A stretch of 64,000 nt of DNA from Myxococcus llanfairpwllgwyngyllgogerychwyrndrobwllllantysiliogogogochensis. GTDB lineage: Bacteria; Myxococcota; Myxococcia; Myxococcales; Myxococcaceae. Position numbers and translations under genes: made by a program. Shown here one piece after another: positions 12,114 through 20,871 of this stretch. Numbering within the stretch: position 1 is the first letter of the stretch; each line of letters opens with the position of its first letter. The notes under the pieces were generated by a model. It worked only from the letters and a program-made list of their open reading frames with translations. It was not told where the DNA came from and made no database searches. The stretch lies in assembly GCF_006636215.1 (NCBI RefSeq), contig NZ_VIFM01000029.1, forward strand, positions 1 through 64,000, given 5' to 3'.

Positions 12114-13085
12114 ATGCGTCGTCTCGTCATCCTGCTCACCGCGCTGAACCTCATGGCCTGTGCCCACGGAGGGAGCGCCTCGGAGCCTGCTGCTCCGGAG
12201 GCCGCCTCCGCGAAGCCCCCGGCACCCAAGCCCGTCGCCACGCCGGAGGCGATGAAGGCGGCCTCCGAGGGGTATGCGCTGTCCCGGAAGGGCGACAACG
12301 CGGGCGCGCTGGCCCTGTTCCGGACGGCCTGGGAGGGCGGGGCGCGGGGCAAGAGCCTGGCCTACACCGCGGCTTGCGTGGCCTCCCTCGCGAAGGTGAA
12401 CGAGGAGGGGCTGGTCTGGTTGGAGCGCGCCGTGGACGAGGGCTTCAATGACGCGAAGCACCTCGCGAAGGACCCGGACCTGGACAACCTCCGGAGCCTG
12501 CCTGGCTTCGCGCCGCTGGCACAGCGAGTCGCCGCGGCCGACGCGAAGCAGTACGAGGCCGCGGACCCGGCGCTGCGCGACGAGCTGCTGAAGCGCGCGG
12601 ACGAGGACCAGGACGTGCGCAAGCTCCTCGTGGCCTCGAATTTCAAGGACGAGGCCGTCAAGACGAAGATGCGCGAGGTCGACGCCAGCAACACCGCCTT
12701 CCTCAAGGACGTCATCGCGAAGCGGGGCTGGCCGGGCAAGGCCCTGGTGGGCGCGCGCGCCACCTTCAGCGCGTGGCTGATGGTGCAGCACGCGGACCAG
12801 GACGTGGCGTTCCAGGAGCAGGTCCTGCCGATGCTGGAGCAGGCCGTGGCGCGAGGCGAGGGGTCGGCCAAGGAGCTCGCGTACCTCACCGACCGGGTGC
12901 TGGTGAACACCGACAAGCCGCAGCGTTACGGCACCCAGTTGGAGCCGGTGGACGGGAAGATGGTGCCCAAGCAGTTGGAGGACCCGGCGAACGTGAACGC
13001 GCGTCGCGCCGCCGTGGGCCTCGACTCGGTGGAGGAGTACATCCAGAGCGTCGAGCGGATGAAGGCCGCGATGAACAAGCCGTAA
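12114..13085 (+). CDS. DUF6624-type lipoprotein
   Basis: 323-residue predicted lipoprotein: the signal ends LNLMACAHGG, with Cys at about residue 16. After a Pro/Ala-rich linker comes a TPR-like region (GYALSRKGDNAGALALFRTA and SLAYTAACVASLAKVNE). A C-terminal DUF6624-like domain carries the segments TAFLKDVIAKRGWPGKALVG, WLMVQHADQDVAFQEQVLPM and YLTDRVLVNTDKPQRYGTQ. The function of this domain is unknown. The GGAG just before the ATG is close to the start. The gene is convergent with the acetyltransferase gene that follows. Confidence 0.8.
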   Translation: MRRLVILLTALNLMACAHGGSASEPAAPEAASAKPPAPKPVATPEAMKAASEGYALSRKGDNAGALALFRTAWEGGARGKSLAYTAACVASLAKVNEEGLVWLERAVDEGFNDAKHLAKDPDLDNLRSLPGFAPLAQRVAAADAKQYEAADPALRDELLKRADEDQDVRKLLVASNFKDEAVKTKMREVDASNTAFLKDVIAKRGWPGKALVGARATFSAWLMVQHADQDVAFQEQVLPMLEQAVARGEGSAKELAYLTDRVLVNTDKPQRYGTQLEPVDGKMVPKQLEDPANVNARRAAVGLDSVEEYIQSVERMKAAMNKP

Positions 13086-13098
13086 GCTCGCGCGGGCC

Positions 13099-13842
13099 CT
13101 AGAGCACGACGCCGAAGTATTCCGCGAGCGCCCGCCGGCGAGAGTCCTCGTCCAGCACGGTCAGCTCGCGGCGCTCCTTCCCCTCGGTGATGACGAGGGC
13201 GCCTTCCTTGAGGGTGACGCGGCCCTTCGGCGTCGCCTTCGTGCACAGCCGTCGCTGCGTGAAGATGGACTCCGGCGAAGTCTGGTGGTGGTGGCACATG
13301 CCGGTGAAGTCCTCCAGCGCGCGCGGGACGAGGGAGAGCGCGTACTGCGCCTCCCAGCCCTGCTCCGAGTCGCGCCACAGCAAGAGCCCCGCGCCGTCGG
13401 CGGCCAGCCGGTAGTCGCGTCCGGCGCGTGTCTGCACGCCGCGCTCGTCCAGGCGCAAGGGCTCCAGGAAGCCCTCTCCGAAGCCGACGTCGACGAGCCA
13501 CTTCTCGCCCCCGTCCTCCACCTGGAGCGTCAGGTGGTCGAACTCCGGGCCGAACGTCCCGTCCCTGGCGTCGGAGGCGACACGCGCGGACAGCGGCGTG
13601 ACGCGGTAGCCACGCGCGGTGAGCAGCCGTGAGAACAGGCCGTTGAGCTCGTAGCAGAAGCCGCCGCGGCGGCGGGTGACGACCTTGTCGAAGAGGGCGT
13701 CCGTGTCGAGCCGGATGGGGCGGCTCAGGTGGATGTCCAGGTTCTCGAACGGCACCGACTCAAGATGCGCCCGGTGCAGCGTGGCCAGCGACGCGTCGGC
13801 GGGGGCCTGGATGCGTTCCATGTATCGCGCGGCGTCGAACAT
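13099..13842 (-). CDS. arylamine N-acetyltransferase
   Basis: 247-residue NAT-family enzyme that transfers acetyl from acetyl-CoA to arylamines or hydrazines by a ping-pong mechanism. The catalytic triad is visible: Cys63 in RRGGFCYELNG, His103 in FDHLTL and Asp118 in LVDVGFGE. The N-terminal three-helix region with LESVPFENLDIH is also typical, and the length is normal for bacterial NATs. It ends 14 bp from the convergent DUF6624 gene. Confidence 0.93.
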   Translation of the reverse strand: MFDAARYMERIQAPADASLATLHRAHLESVPFENLDIHLSRPIRLDTDALFDKVVTRRRGGFCYELNGLFSRLLTARGYRVTPLSARVASDARDGTFGPEFDHLTLQVEDGGEKWLVDVGFGEGFLEPLRLDERGVQTRAGRDYRLAADGAGLLLWRDSEQGWEAQYALSLVPRALEDFTGMCHHHQTSPESIFTQRRLCTKATPKGRVTLKEGALVITEGKERRELTVLDEDSRRRALAEYFGVVL

Positions 13843-13918
13843 GGCGCATGTCTAGCGCGGTCCACCCGGTGGGTGGAACGGGCTTTCCGGACGGGGCGTT
13901 GTCGGCCTGACGCGGCGG

Positions 13919-13947
13919 GAGGCTCCCTCCACCGACGAGGGAGCCTC
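13919..13947 (-). terminator. terminator hairpin downstream of the M1 peptidase gene
   Basis: Perfect 11-bp inverted repeat GAGGCTCCCTC / GAGGGAGCCTC with a 7-nt loop. It starts 12 bp past the stop of the leftward M1 peptidase gene and lies before the acetyltransferase gene. Confidence 0.65.
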
Positions 13948-13958
13948 TGCGGTGAATC

Positions 13959-16682
13959 CTACTTCGCCGGGGTGCTGGTGACGGGAGGCGGGCGGCGCAG
14001 GAAGGACCGCACGCTTTCGAGCTGCAGGCGGTCCGACTCCACGCACAGGCGGATGGACTCCAGCGCCCGGGCGTAGGCGCGCGGCGCGCCCTCCAGCTTG
14101 TCGACGCGGGGGCCGAGGAAGGCCTCCAGCTCCGCGCGGTGCTTGTCGTCACAGAGCGAGCCCGTCATCGCGATGAGCCAGCCCAGTTCGTCCGAGCGGA
14201 CGCGGGTGGCGAGCGTGTCGAAGTGTTCGCGGTAGAAGCTCCACGCCACCTCGCGCGTCTCCGGCTCGGAGAAGGCCCCGGCGAACAGCGGGCGCGCGTC
14301 GCGCACGTCGAACTCCGTCATGGCCAGGGTCAGGTTCTCTTTCACCAGGGCCGGGTCCCGGAAGCTGGCGAGCACGTTGATCATCTGGCTGCGCTCGTTG
14401 CGGTCCTCCGCCTTGCGCGCGCGGGCGAGCAGCGTGTCGTGGAGGGCGCGGTCGGCGTTGCGCGCGGCCACCGACAGCACCAGCGGCACGGCCTCCGGGT
14501 CCACGCTGTCGCGCTTGGCGAGCCACTGGGTCGCCAGGCCCTGGGCCTCGCGCACCAGCGCGGGGTGGTGTCCCGTCATCGTCGCCAGGGCGAGGTGCAG
14601 CGAGCGCGTCTGCTTCAGTTCGTCGCTGTCGTTCTTCTTGGGCAGCCAGCCCAGCGCCTTGGCGCGAGCGCCGTAGAGCTGCCCCACCCAGGTGCGGAAG
14701 CGCGCGCGCTCGGCCGGGGTGAGGTGGTCCTCGTTCACCAGGTAGAGCAGGCGGGCGCCGCCCATGACGAGGGAGCGGCTCGCATCGGACGCGGTCGCCG
14801 GCACCATCTTCAGCGCCTCGCCGAGCGGCAGGTCACCCCGGCGCACCGACGCCTCCACGTCCGCGAGGAGCGCCAGCCGCTCCGGCACCGACAGCGTCTT
14901 CTGCGTCGCCGCGAGCACCTGGGTGAGCTGCTGGGACGAGTAGCCCGCGCGGTAGTAGCCCATGCCGCCCGCGTTGAGCAGGACCCACTGGGGACACTTC
15001 TCGAGCGGCAGGTCCAGCTCTCCCGTGCTCTCGGAGAGCAGCTGGCAGACGCGCACGTCCTCCGCCCCGACACCCGCGCGCACGCACACGGGGACGGACC
15101 AGGTCTGGTCCTTGGAGGCGTTGGAGCCCGCGGGCAGGTAGCGCTCCTGGGACAGCTTCAGCTTCGGCCGCTTGCCGGCGTCGCACTGCACCTGGGCGGA
15201 GACGCGGGGGGCGCCCGGCTGGTCGATGAAGCTGCGGAAGGAGCGGGCGACGTCGGGGCCGGCGGTCTCCGAGAGCGTGGTGGCGAAGTCGTCGGACGTC
15301 GCGGTGCCCCACTCGTGCTTGCGCACGTGGGTGCGCAGCATGTCGCGCATCTTGTCCGGTCCCAGCCAGGACTCGAACATGCCGATGATGGCCGAGCCCT
15401 TGGCGTAGGTGGTGGAGTTGTCGAAGGAGCCGATGACCTCGTCATGCGTCGTCGCGGGCTTGCGCACCGGCAGCGCGGCGGCGAGCTCGTCCGCGCTCAT
15501 GGCTCCGGACAGCGCGTGGGTGCTGGCGTCCTGGCCGAAGCCCCAGCTCGGGTCGAACCCGTCCATCTGCTTGCGGTCCAGCCACGACGTCAGCGACTCG
15601 TTCAGCCAGATGTCGTCCCACCAGCGGCAGGTGACGATGTTGCCGAACCAGTAGTGGCCCAGCTCATGGCCCGCGATGTTGACGTACCACTTGCGGCGCT
15701 GGAGCGTTTCCTCGCCGGGGCGGATGAGCGTCAGGGGCTGGCCCAGGGCGACGAGGCCCGGGTGCTCCATGGTGCCCCAGTAGCGAGGCACCACCGCGAC
15801 GTCGAGCTTCTCGTACGGGTAGGCCTGGTCGAAGAAGTCCTCGAGCACGGTGACGATGCGCGGGGTGACGCTGGCCGCGTACGCCGTCTCAGGGCCGCGA
15901 CCCTTGGGGACGATGAAGCGCAGCGGCACCTTGTTGCGGCCAGTGGTGCCCGCGTCCACCACGTCGAAGGGCCCCACAACGAAGGCCACGAGGTAGCTGG
16001 GCATGGGCTTGCTGTCGCGGAAGGTGATGCGCTGGAGCCCGTCGGGCAGCGTCTCCTTCGCCTCGATGGCGTGGTTGGCGAGCGCCACGTCACCGGCCTT
16101 CACGGTGAAGCGCAGCCGCCAGGGCACCTTGAAGGTCGGCTCGTCGAAGCAGGGGAAGGCGCGGCGCGCGTCCACCGGCTCGAAGAAGGTGTAGAGGTAG
16201 TTGTTGCCGCCTTCCTCCTGCGAGTAGATGCCCCGGCTGCGCTCGGCATCCACCTTGCCGGAGAAGGTGATGACGATGCGCGCGCGTCCGGGCGCGAGCG
16301 TCTCCGGCAGCAGCAGACCGAGTCGTCCGTCGCTCGCGGTGACGGCCCGGGCCTCCAGCGTGCGCGCGTCCTTCTCCACGCGGGCCGCGCTCACGTCCAA
16401 ATCCTGTCCGTGCAGCCAGACCTGGCGCACCGGCTCGCGCACGTCCACGTCGATGGTGACGGTGCCCGAGTACGTCGGCTCCGAGGACAGCAGCTTCAGG
16501 TCCAGCGTGTAGTGGGTGGGCTGGATGGTGTCCGGGAGCCGCAGCGCGGGGGGCTGGGCTTCGGGCCACTCGGGCGTCGCCGCCGCCGTGGCCTCGGGCT
16601 TGGACGGGACGGTGGTCTCGGTGGCGTGGGTACAGTGAAGCGAGACCAACGCGGGGACGAGGAGGAGGAGGTGCCTGCGCAT
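13959..16682 (-). CDS. M1-family metallopeptidase lipoprotein (aminopeptidase N-like)
   Basis: 907-residue zinc peptidase with a lipoprotein signal (LLLLVPALVSLHC). The N-terminal beta domain contains TVTIDVDVREP and the usual YLVAFVVGPFD. The catalytic domain has the zinc motif HELGH (about residue 337) and the third ligand Glu in WLNESLTSWLD, spaced as in M1 enzymes. The substrate-binding GxMEN motif reads GTMEH, a departure from the GAMEN consensus that might alter N-terminus recognition. The helical C-terminal domain fits an ERAP1-like tail. It would remove N-terminal residues from peptides outside the cytoplasm. Confidence 0.92.
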   Translation of the reverse strand: MRRHLLLLVPALVSLHCTHATETTVPSKPEATAAATPEWPEAQPPALRLPDTIQPTHYTLDLKLLSSEPTYSGTVTIDVDVREPVRQVWLHGQDLDVSAARVEKDARTLEARAVTASDGRLGLLLPETLAPGRARIVITFSGKVDAERSRGIYSQEEGGNNYLYTFFEPVDARRAFPCFDEPTFKVPWRLRFTVKAGDVALANHAIEAKETLPDGLQRITFRDSKPMPSYLVAFVVGPFDVVDAGTTGRNKVPLRFIVPKGRGPETAYAASVTPRIVTVLEDFFDQAYPYEKLDVAVVPRYWGTMEHPGLVALGQPLTLIRPGEETLQRRKWYVNIAGHELGHYWFGNIVTCRWWDDIWLNESLTSWLDRKQMDGFDPSWGFGQDASTHALSGAMSADELAAALPVRKPATTHDEVIGSFDNSTTYAKGSAIIGMFESWLGPDKMRDMLRTHVRKHEWGTATSDDFATTLSETAGPDVARSFRSFIDQPGAPRVSAQVQCDAGKRPKLKLSQERYLPAGSNASKDQTWSVPVCVRAGVGAEDVRVCQLLSESTGELDLPLEKCPQWVLLNAGGMGYYRAGYSSQQLTQVLAATQKTLSVPERLALLADVEASVRRGDLPLGEALKMVPATASDASRSLVMGGARLLYLVNEDHLTPAERARFRTWVGQLYGARAKALGWLPKKNDSDELKQTRSLHLALATMTGHHPALVREAQGLATQWLAKRDSVDPEAVPLVLSVAARNADRALHDTLLARARKAEDRNERSQMINVLASFRDPALVKENLTLAMTEFDVRDARPLFAGAFSEPETREVAWSFYREHFDTLATRVRSDELGWLIAMTGSLCDDKHRAELEAFLGPRVDKLEGAPRAYARALESIRLCVESDRLQLESVRSFLRRPPPVTSTPAK

Positions 16683-16780
16683 GCCGCGAGGCTACCGCGC
16701 CCCTCGCGTTTGGCTACCGAGAAGGGCACGGCGATGCGTGTCTATGAATTCCGCGTGGGTTCCGGCAGAGCCGGATTCCT

Positions 16781-18052
16781 TCAGAAGCGGCAGAGGAACG
16801 CGTCGTAGCCGCCGGCGCTGGGGTTGCCCGCCAGGCCGCCGAAGGTGAATCCGGTGACGTACGTATTTCCCGAGGCATCCACGGCCACGCCCCGTCCGAT
16901 GTCCGAGCGGTTCGTGCCGAGCGTGCGGGTGCCAATCTTGCTGCCGAGGGCGTCGAAGCGGGAGAGGAACACGTCCTGGGAGCCCGCGTAGGCGTTGCCG
17001 TCCAGTGAAGCGGTCGTGTAGCCCGTCACCTGCACGGTGCCATTGGGGGCGACGGCGACGCCGAACGCGTAGTCGGTCTGCGTCCCGCCGAGCAGGCGGC
17101 TCCACTCGCGATTGCCGGAGGCGTCATAGCGCGCGAGCAGCACGTCGATGAGGCCATTGTTGGTGTTGCCGTCGAGCGTGCCGAACGTCTCACCCGCGAT
17201 GTAGACACCGCCGTCCGCGCTCACGGCGACGCCCTTGGCGTCGTCGAGGTCGGAGCTGTCGACCTGGCGGACCCACTGCTGGGTGCCGAGGATGTCGAGC
17301 TTCATGAGGAAGATGTCGGTGCCCACGGGCGTGGTCACGCCGTCGAGGCTGCCGAACGTGTTGCCCACCACGTAGACTTCATAGGTGGACGTCACGGCGA
17401 TGCCGCGCGCCATGTCGCTGCTGGGCGAGCCGAGCTGCTGGAGCCAGTACGGGTTGCCGCCGTCGTCGTAGAGCGCAACGATGATGTCGTAGTTGTTGGG
17501 GTTGCCGCCGTTGGCGAAGCTGCCGCCGGTGTAGCCGGAGATGAAGACCTTGTCGTTGTCGGCGACGGCGATGCCGGTGGCGAAGTCATCCATCTGCGTG
17601 CCGTTCTGCCGCAGCCACTGCTGGTTGCCCTGCGCGTCGTACTGGGTGACGAAGTAATCGAGCCCGCCCGCGTTCACGTAGAAGCCGAAGCCGCCGAAGG
17701 TGTGGCCGGTGACATAGACGTTGCCGGCCGCGTCGGTGGCCACGGCCGTGGCGCGGTCATCCTGCGCGGTGCCCAGCTGGTGCACCCACTGCAGCGTGCC
17801 GGCGGTGTCGTACTTCGCGAGGAAGACGTCCAGGCCACCGGCCTTCGGCTCCGGGCCGAGCTGGCTGGAGGTGTGGCCCACGACGTAGACGCTGTTGCCG
17901 GAGACGGCGACAGCCTGGGCCTGCTCATCGATGTTGGCGCCGAGCTGGCGGACCCAACTCGGAGGAGGGACCTGGGCCTCGGCGGAGGAGGGGGCGCCCA
18001 GCGCGCAGACGGCACCAGCCACGGCGAACGTGCTCAACAGGGGGTGTTTCAT
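16781..18052 (-). CDS. SBBP-repeat beta-propeller secreted protein
   Basis: 423-residue exported protein (signal TFAVAGAVCALGAPSSAEA) made almost entirely of about seven SBBP-type repeats. Each carries a W-x-Q/R-LG motif, a stretch like AVAVDASGNVYVTGHT and a segment like DVFLAKYDTAGTLQW. Such repeats fold as beta-propellers and are abundant in Myxococcus. The Met of MKHPLL is chosen because GGAG lies 6 nt upstream; the in-frame Met 12 bp earlier has no such site. Role unknown, probably periplasmic or surface located. Confidence 0.85.
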   Translation of the reverse strand: MKHPLLSTFAVAGAVCALGAPSSAEAQVPPPSWVRQLGANIDEQAQAVAVSGNSVYVVGHTSSQLGPEPKAGGLDVFLAKYDTAGTLQWVHQLGTAQDDRATAVATDAAGNVYVTGHTFGGFGFYVNAGGLDYFVTQYDAQGNQQWLRQNGTQMDDFATGIAVADNDKVFISGYTGGSFANGGNPNNYDIIVALYDDGGNPYWLQQLGSPSSDMARGIAVTSTYEVYVVGNTFGSLDGVTTPVGTDIFLMKLDILGTQQWVRQVDSSDLDDAKGVAVSADGGVYIAGETFGTLDGNTNNGLIDVLLARYDASGNREWSRLLGGTQTDYAFGVAVAPNGTVQVTGYTTASLDGNAYAGSQDVFLSRFDALGSKIGTRTLGTNRSDIGRGVAVDASGNTYVTGFTFGGLAGNPSAGGYDAFLCRF

Positions 18053-18305
18053 CTCGGACTCCATTCTCAGTGGGGGAACTGAGCCGTGGAGCGGATGGGA
18101 AATCTGTCACCACGGCAAGTATGCAAGACCACGGGACGCGTGCGCGTGGAAGATGGGTAATGAAAGACAGCCCGAAGCTGTGTTTGACCCGGGCGTGAGT
18201 TGTTGTTGACCCCGTTGCAGATGACGCGGTGTGACAGCTTCAGCACGTGGTGGTCTGGTGACGTGCGGGTGTCTCAACGTGACACGTGGGTTTCGGGCGG
18301 CTCGC

Positions 18306-18749
18306 TCAGGTGAGGGTGAAGGCGCGCGCGAGCGTCAGCACTTCGACGCGGGTGGCGCCAGCCGCGTGCAGGGCGATGGCCGCGGCGCGGGCCGTGGCGC
18401 CAGTGGTGAAGACATCGTCGAGCAGCAGCACGTCATGTCCCGTGACGTCGGACGACGCGGTGAAGGCCTCCGCGACGTTGTCGGCGCGCTCCGCTTCGGT
18501 GAGACCCACCTGTCGCTGTGTCTCTCGCGTGCGTATGAGCCAACCCACCGGGGCTTGTCGGCCCACGCACTTCGCCAGCGAGCCCGCGAGCAACTGGGCC
18601 TGGTCGTACTTGCGCGAGTGATACCGGCGCGTGTGCAGGGGGAGGGCCACCACGCGGTCCGGAGCCCGGGAGAGGAAGCTCCTCGCCTCGTCCGCAAGCA
18701 ACTCCGCGAGGGGCTCGGCGAGTTCCGGATGGTCCTCGTACTTGAAGCG
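18306..18749 (-). pseudogene. comF: comF 3' part, cut off by prophage integration
   Basis: Encodes the C-terminal two thirds of a ComF/GntX-type phosphoribosyltransferase-fold protein: RRYHSRKYDQAQLLAG and the PRPP-binding motif VLLLDDVFTTGATA. No start codon of its own lies upstream in a convincing context. The frame runs back through the att core (coding strand CGCTTCAAGTACG, residues RFKY) and reaches a stop inside prophage DNA. ComF proteins act in natural DNA uptake or processing in several bacteria. The missing 5' part is at 58135-58405. The two join in frame across the shared 13 bp to 233 codons plus stop, so the gene was intact before integration. Confidence 0.93.
18737..18749 (+). 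other. attL core (13-bp direct repeat)
   Basis: CGTACTTGAAGCG, identical to 58135-58147. It encodes the conserved RFKY residues of ComF on the minus strand. The integrase start is 69 bp inside. A phage arm sequence GTAACAACGA at 18787-18796 also occurs in the right arm (58022-58031) and may be an integrase or excisionase arm site. Confidence 0.85.
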
Positions 18750-18817
18750 ATAGACTACCGAGGAGAATTCGGATGTTTCGTGTCAGGTAACAACGAGATA
18801 ACGGGACTGGAGGAAGC

Positions 18818-20008
18818 ATGGCTTCAGGTGGTGCGAAGTGGCGTTCCAAGTGGGCAGGGGGGAGGGTTCGTGAGTCCCGAGGGCGACCGGTATGGGTGAT
18901 CGAGCGGCGCGTGAACGGGGTCGTCCGAGCAATCACCTTGGACGTTTCCATCGAGCGCGAGGCCCTGGCGGAGCTGGCGCTCTTTGAGCGTGACCCCGCT
19001 GGGTACAAGACAAAGAAGCAGTCTGCTGCCGAGGCTTCAGCGAAGACTGCGAAGAAGGGAGTGGCGCTGGATGTTCCGAACTTCGAGGCGTTCATTCGCC
19101 ACGTAAAGAACGAGGGGCTTACCGACAACTACCGTCGGTACGTACTCACGCCCTATCTGACCGCATGGGGGGTAGCTCTTGCCGAAAGGCAGCTACGAGA
19201 TGTGACCCTCACCGAGCTGTACGAAATCTTGGACCGGTGGTCGACCGCGCGGACCGCACGAATCATCGCACTTAAGGCGTTCACAAAATGGCTACGTGAA
19301 CGGGACATGCTCCGGCTTGCCGAGGACCCCACGGCAGAATTGAAGGTCCCGCCGTCTAAAGCAGAGAAGAGTGTACGTCCAAAGGGGTATGTCTTAGCGG
19401 CTGTCGAGCAGGCGTACGCAGAGGCGAATAGTCAGCGGCTCCGCGACACGTTGCGCATCCGCGCCACGACAGGGATGCACGCCACCGAAATCGACAGGGT
19501 TGCGCGTGGCGATGGCATTCTGACGGAGGTCAACGACCCGTGCGGTATCAAGGGAACGGTCACGTTCCGCCAGCTCAAGGCGGATATGACGCACACCATT
19601 AGCCTTGATTCCGAGACCTTCGCGGCCTTTCAGCGATGCCAGATAGTGGGGAGGGGGTTGGGAGACTCTGGTGTCGTTCAGATGCTCCGGCGGATTGCAG
19701 ACCGCCTCAGGTCGAAATGCACGAACGAGGAGGAGCGACGGTCAATTGTGCCGCTCCACCCGAGCCAGCTTCGGCACAGTTTCTCAACTTGGGCCCGAAC
19801 GAATGGAGAGCTGGTGCGGCCGACAGGCAGGGGCTTGCCCATCGAAGAGGTTGCGGCAGTGATGGGACACACGAACATCAAGACGACGAAGAAGTTCTAC
19901 TTGACTGAGCGCGTCCCCCCGATGATTCGCCTGCCTCTTCGGCTCGTTCATCCGGCCGATCCTTCGGCTGAGAGTGCTGCCGCGCGAAAGGCAGCCTCCA
20001 ACGACTGA
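18818..20008 (+). CDS. int: tyrosine recombinase (prophage integrase)
   Basis: 396-residue site-specific recombinase. A basic N-terminal arm-binding region is followed by a core-binding SAM-like domain (about 85-180, NYRRYVLTPYLTAWG) and a catalytic domain. Visible catalytic residues are the beta-hairpin Lys in QLKADMTH, HPSQLRH (His-x3-Arg pair, about 313-319), GHTN (about 348) and nucleophile Tyr in KKFYLTE (about 360). The first catalytic Arg position in TGMHATEID reads His instead of the usual TGxR. GGAGG lies just before the ATG. The gene is adjacent to attL, as expected for the enzyme that integrated the prophage. Confidence 0.93.
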   Translation: MASGGAKWRSKWAGGRVRESRGRPVWVIERRVNGVVRAITLDVSIEREALAELALFERDPAGYKTKKQSAAEASAKTAKKGVALDVPNFEAFIRHVKNEGLTDNYRRYVLTPYLTAWGVALAERQLRDVTLTELYEILDRWSTARTARIIALKAFTKWLRERDMLRLAEDPTAELKVPPSKAEKSVRPKGYVLAAVEQAYAEANSQRLRDTLRIRATTGMHATEIDRVARGDGILTEVNDPCGIKGTVTFRQLKADMTHTISLDSETFAAFQRCQIVGRGLGDSGVVQMLRRIADRLRSKCTNEEERRSIVPLHPSQLRHSFSTWARTNGELVRPTGRGLPIEEVAAVMGHTNIKTTKKFYLTERVPPMIRLPLRLVHPADPSAESAAARKAASND

Positions 20009-20253
20009 GGATCCCGACCCTTTTGCTGGTGCTTGCGATGCCGGCGAGACTCAGGCTTCTCACCCGTATCAAGGCACGCGAGCACCGAATCGAGGAGCAC
20101 CGTTGTCTTCCTTCCGAGCTTCGGTGCTCGCTTCAGTCGACCTTCGGCAAGTAGCTCGAACACGCGCGTCCTTTTGCAATGCAGCAGCTCGGTGGCACGT
20201 TCGACCGTCACGGCGGGACCATCGAGCCCGGGGCCAGTGTGGTTTGCGAGCAT
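19948..20253 (-). CDS. xis: excisionase-like DNA-binding protein
   Basis: 101-residue basic protein with a MerR/excisionase-type winged helix: AVTVERATELLHCKRTRVFE then LLAEGRLKRAPKLGRKTT, followed by a charged tail. The start MLANHTGP has GAGG 5-6 nt upstream. It is convergent with the integrase gene and overlaps its 3' end by 61 bp. It is the second gene of the leftward unit headed by the RuvC-like resolvase. Excisionases bend att DNA to direct excision; the role here is inferred from fold and position. Confidence 0.75.
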   Translation of the reverse strand: MLANHTGPGLDGPAVTVERATELLHCKRTRVFELLAEGRLKRAPKLGRKTTVLLDSVLACLDTGEKPESRRHRKHQQKGRDPQSLEAAFRAAALSAEGSAG

Positions 20254-20255
20254 AG

Positions 20256-20837
20256 CTACCTCGGGAAGACGCGGCGGGGCGCGAGGCGACCGAGGGCGTG
20301 GAGCCCGATGCCGATGGCGTCCCAGACGTTGTGATGGAGGCTGGTGGCTGAGGGCAGCTCGACGCGCAGGTGTTCGACGGGGGAGAGGCGCTGTTTGATG
20401 CGCTCGATGAACGCGTCCGCGTCGACGGTGCCCTTCCAGTCGCGAGGGTAGACGCTGCGACGGCTGGCGACGTTCGGAAGGTAGCCACCGAGCATGCCGA
20501 CGACGCCGGCCAGCTGGATGAGATCGTTCTGGTCCCCCTTCTGGTGCGCGGCGGAGTAGACGCGGGGCATCTCGATGACGAGCTGATGTGGTTCGTTGCC
20601 GAGGCGAGGCCAAAGCCACTCGCGGACCGCGAAGGCCATGGAAGCCCACGAGGCCAGCGACAGCTCTCCAACCTGAGGCTCGGGATTCTTCGGCAAGCCG
20701 GCGGCCAGGAGGGGGGCGTGGTCGTGAAATGGAATGCCGAACACAGCGACGCCGCAATGACGGAGGCCAGGGTCGATGGAGACGAACTTCGCGGCGCGAT
20801 GCTCGGGGGAGTTCTCGGAAGGGTGTGTTGTGCTCAC
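20256..20837 (-). CDS. RuvC-like Holliday junction resolvase
   Basis: 193-residue RNase H-fold nuclease. Acidic catalytic positions are visible in FVSIDPGLRHCGVAVF (first Asp), QLVIEMPR (Glu) and HHNVWDAIGIGLHALG (terminal Asp of the HxxxDA motif). It would resolve branched DNA during phage recombination or before packaging. The GTG start is 6 nt downstream of the end of repeat copy A, with only a GGAG that overlaps the start. It is two bases from the excisionase gene, so the two are cotranscribed. Confidence 0.8.
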   Translation of the reverse strand: MSTTHPSENSPEHRAAKFVSIDPGLRHCGVAVFGIPFHDHAPLLAAGLPKNPEPQVGELSLASWASMAFAVREWLWPRLGNEPHQLVIEMPRVYSAAHQKGDQNDLIQLAGVVGMLGGYLPNVASRRSVYPRDWKGTVDADAFIERIKQRLSPVEHLRVELPSATSLHHNVWDAIGIGLHALGRLAPRRVFPR

Positions 20838-20843
20838 TCCATC

Positions 20844-20870
20844 TTGAATGGGGACACTTTCCGCGACTGG
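20844..20870 (-). promoter_or_regulatory. start-associated repeat, copy A
   Basis: Minus-strand CCAGTCGCGGAAAGTGTCCC followed by CATTCAA, ending 6 nt before the GTG of the RuvC-like gene. Contains the invariant 13-mer AAAGYGTCCCCAT. It lies in the 34-bp gap after the DNA polymerase stop codon. Confidence 0.85.
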
Positions 20871-20871
20871 T

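Noticed and set aside
18306-18701. Independent short phosphoribosyltransferase gene
   Set aside because: The TTG start has no support and the frame continues into the att core. It is the 3' part of the split comF.
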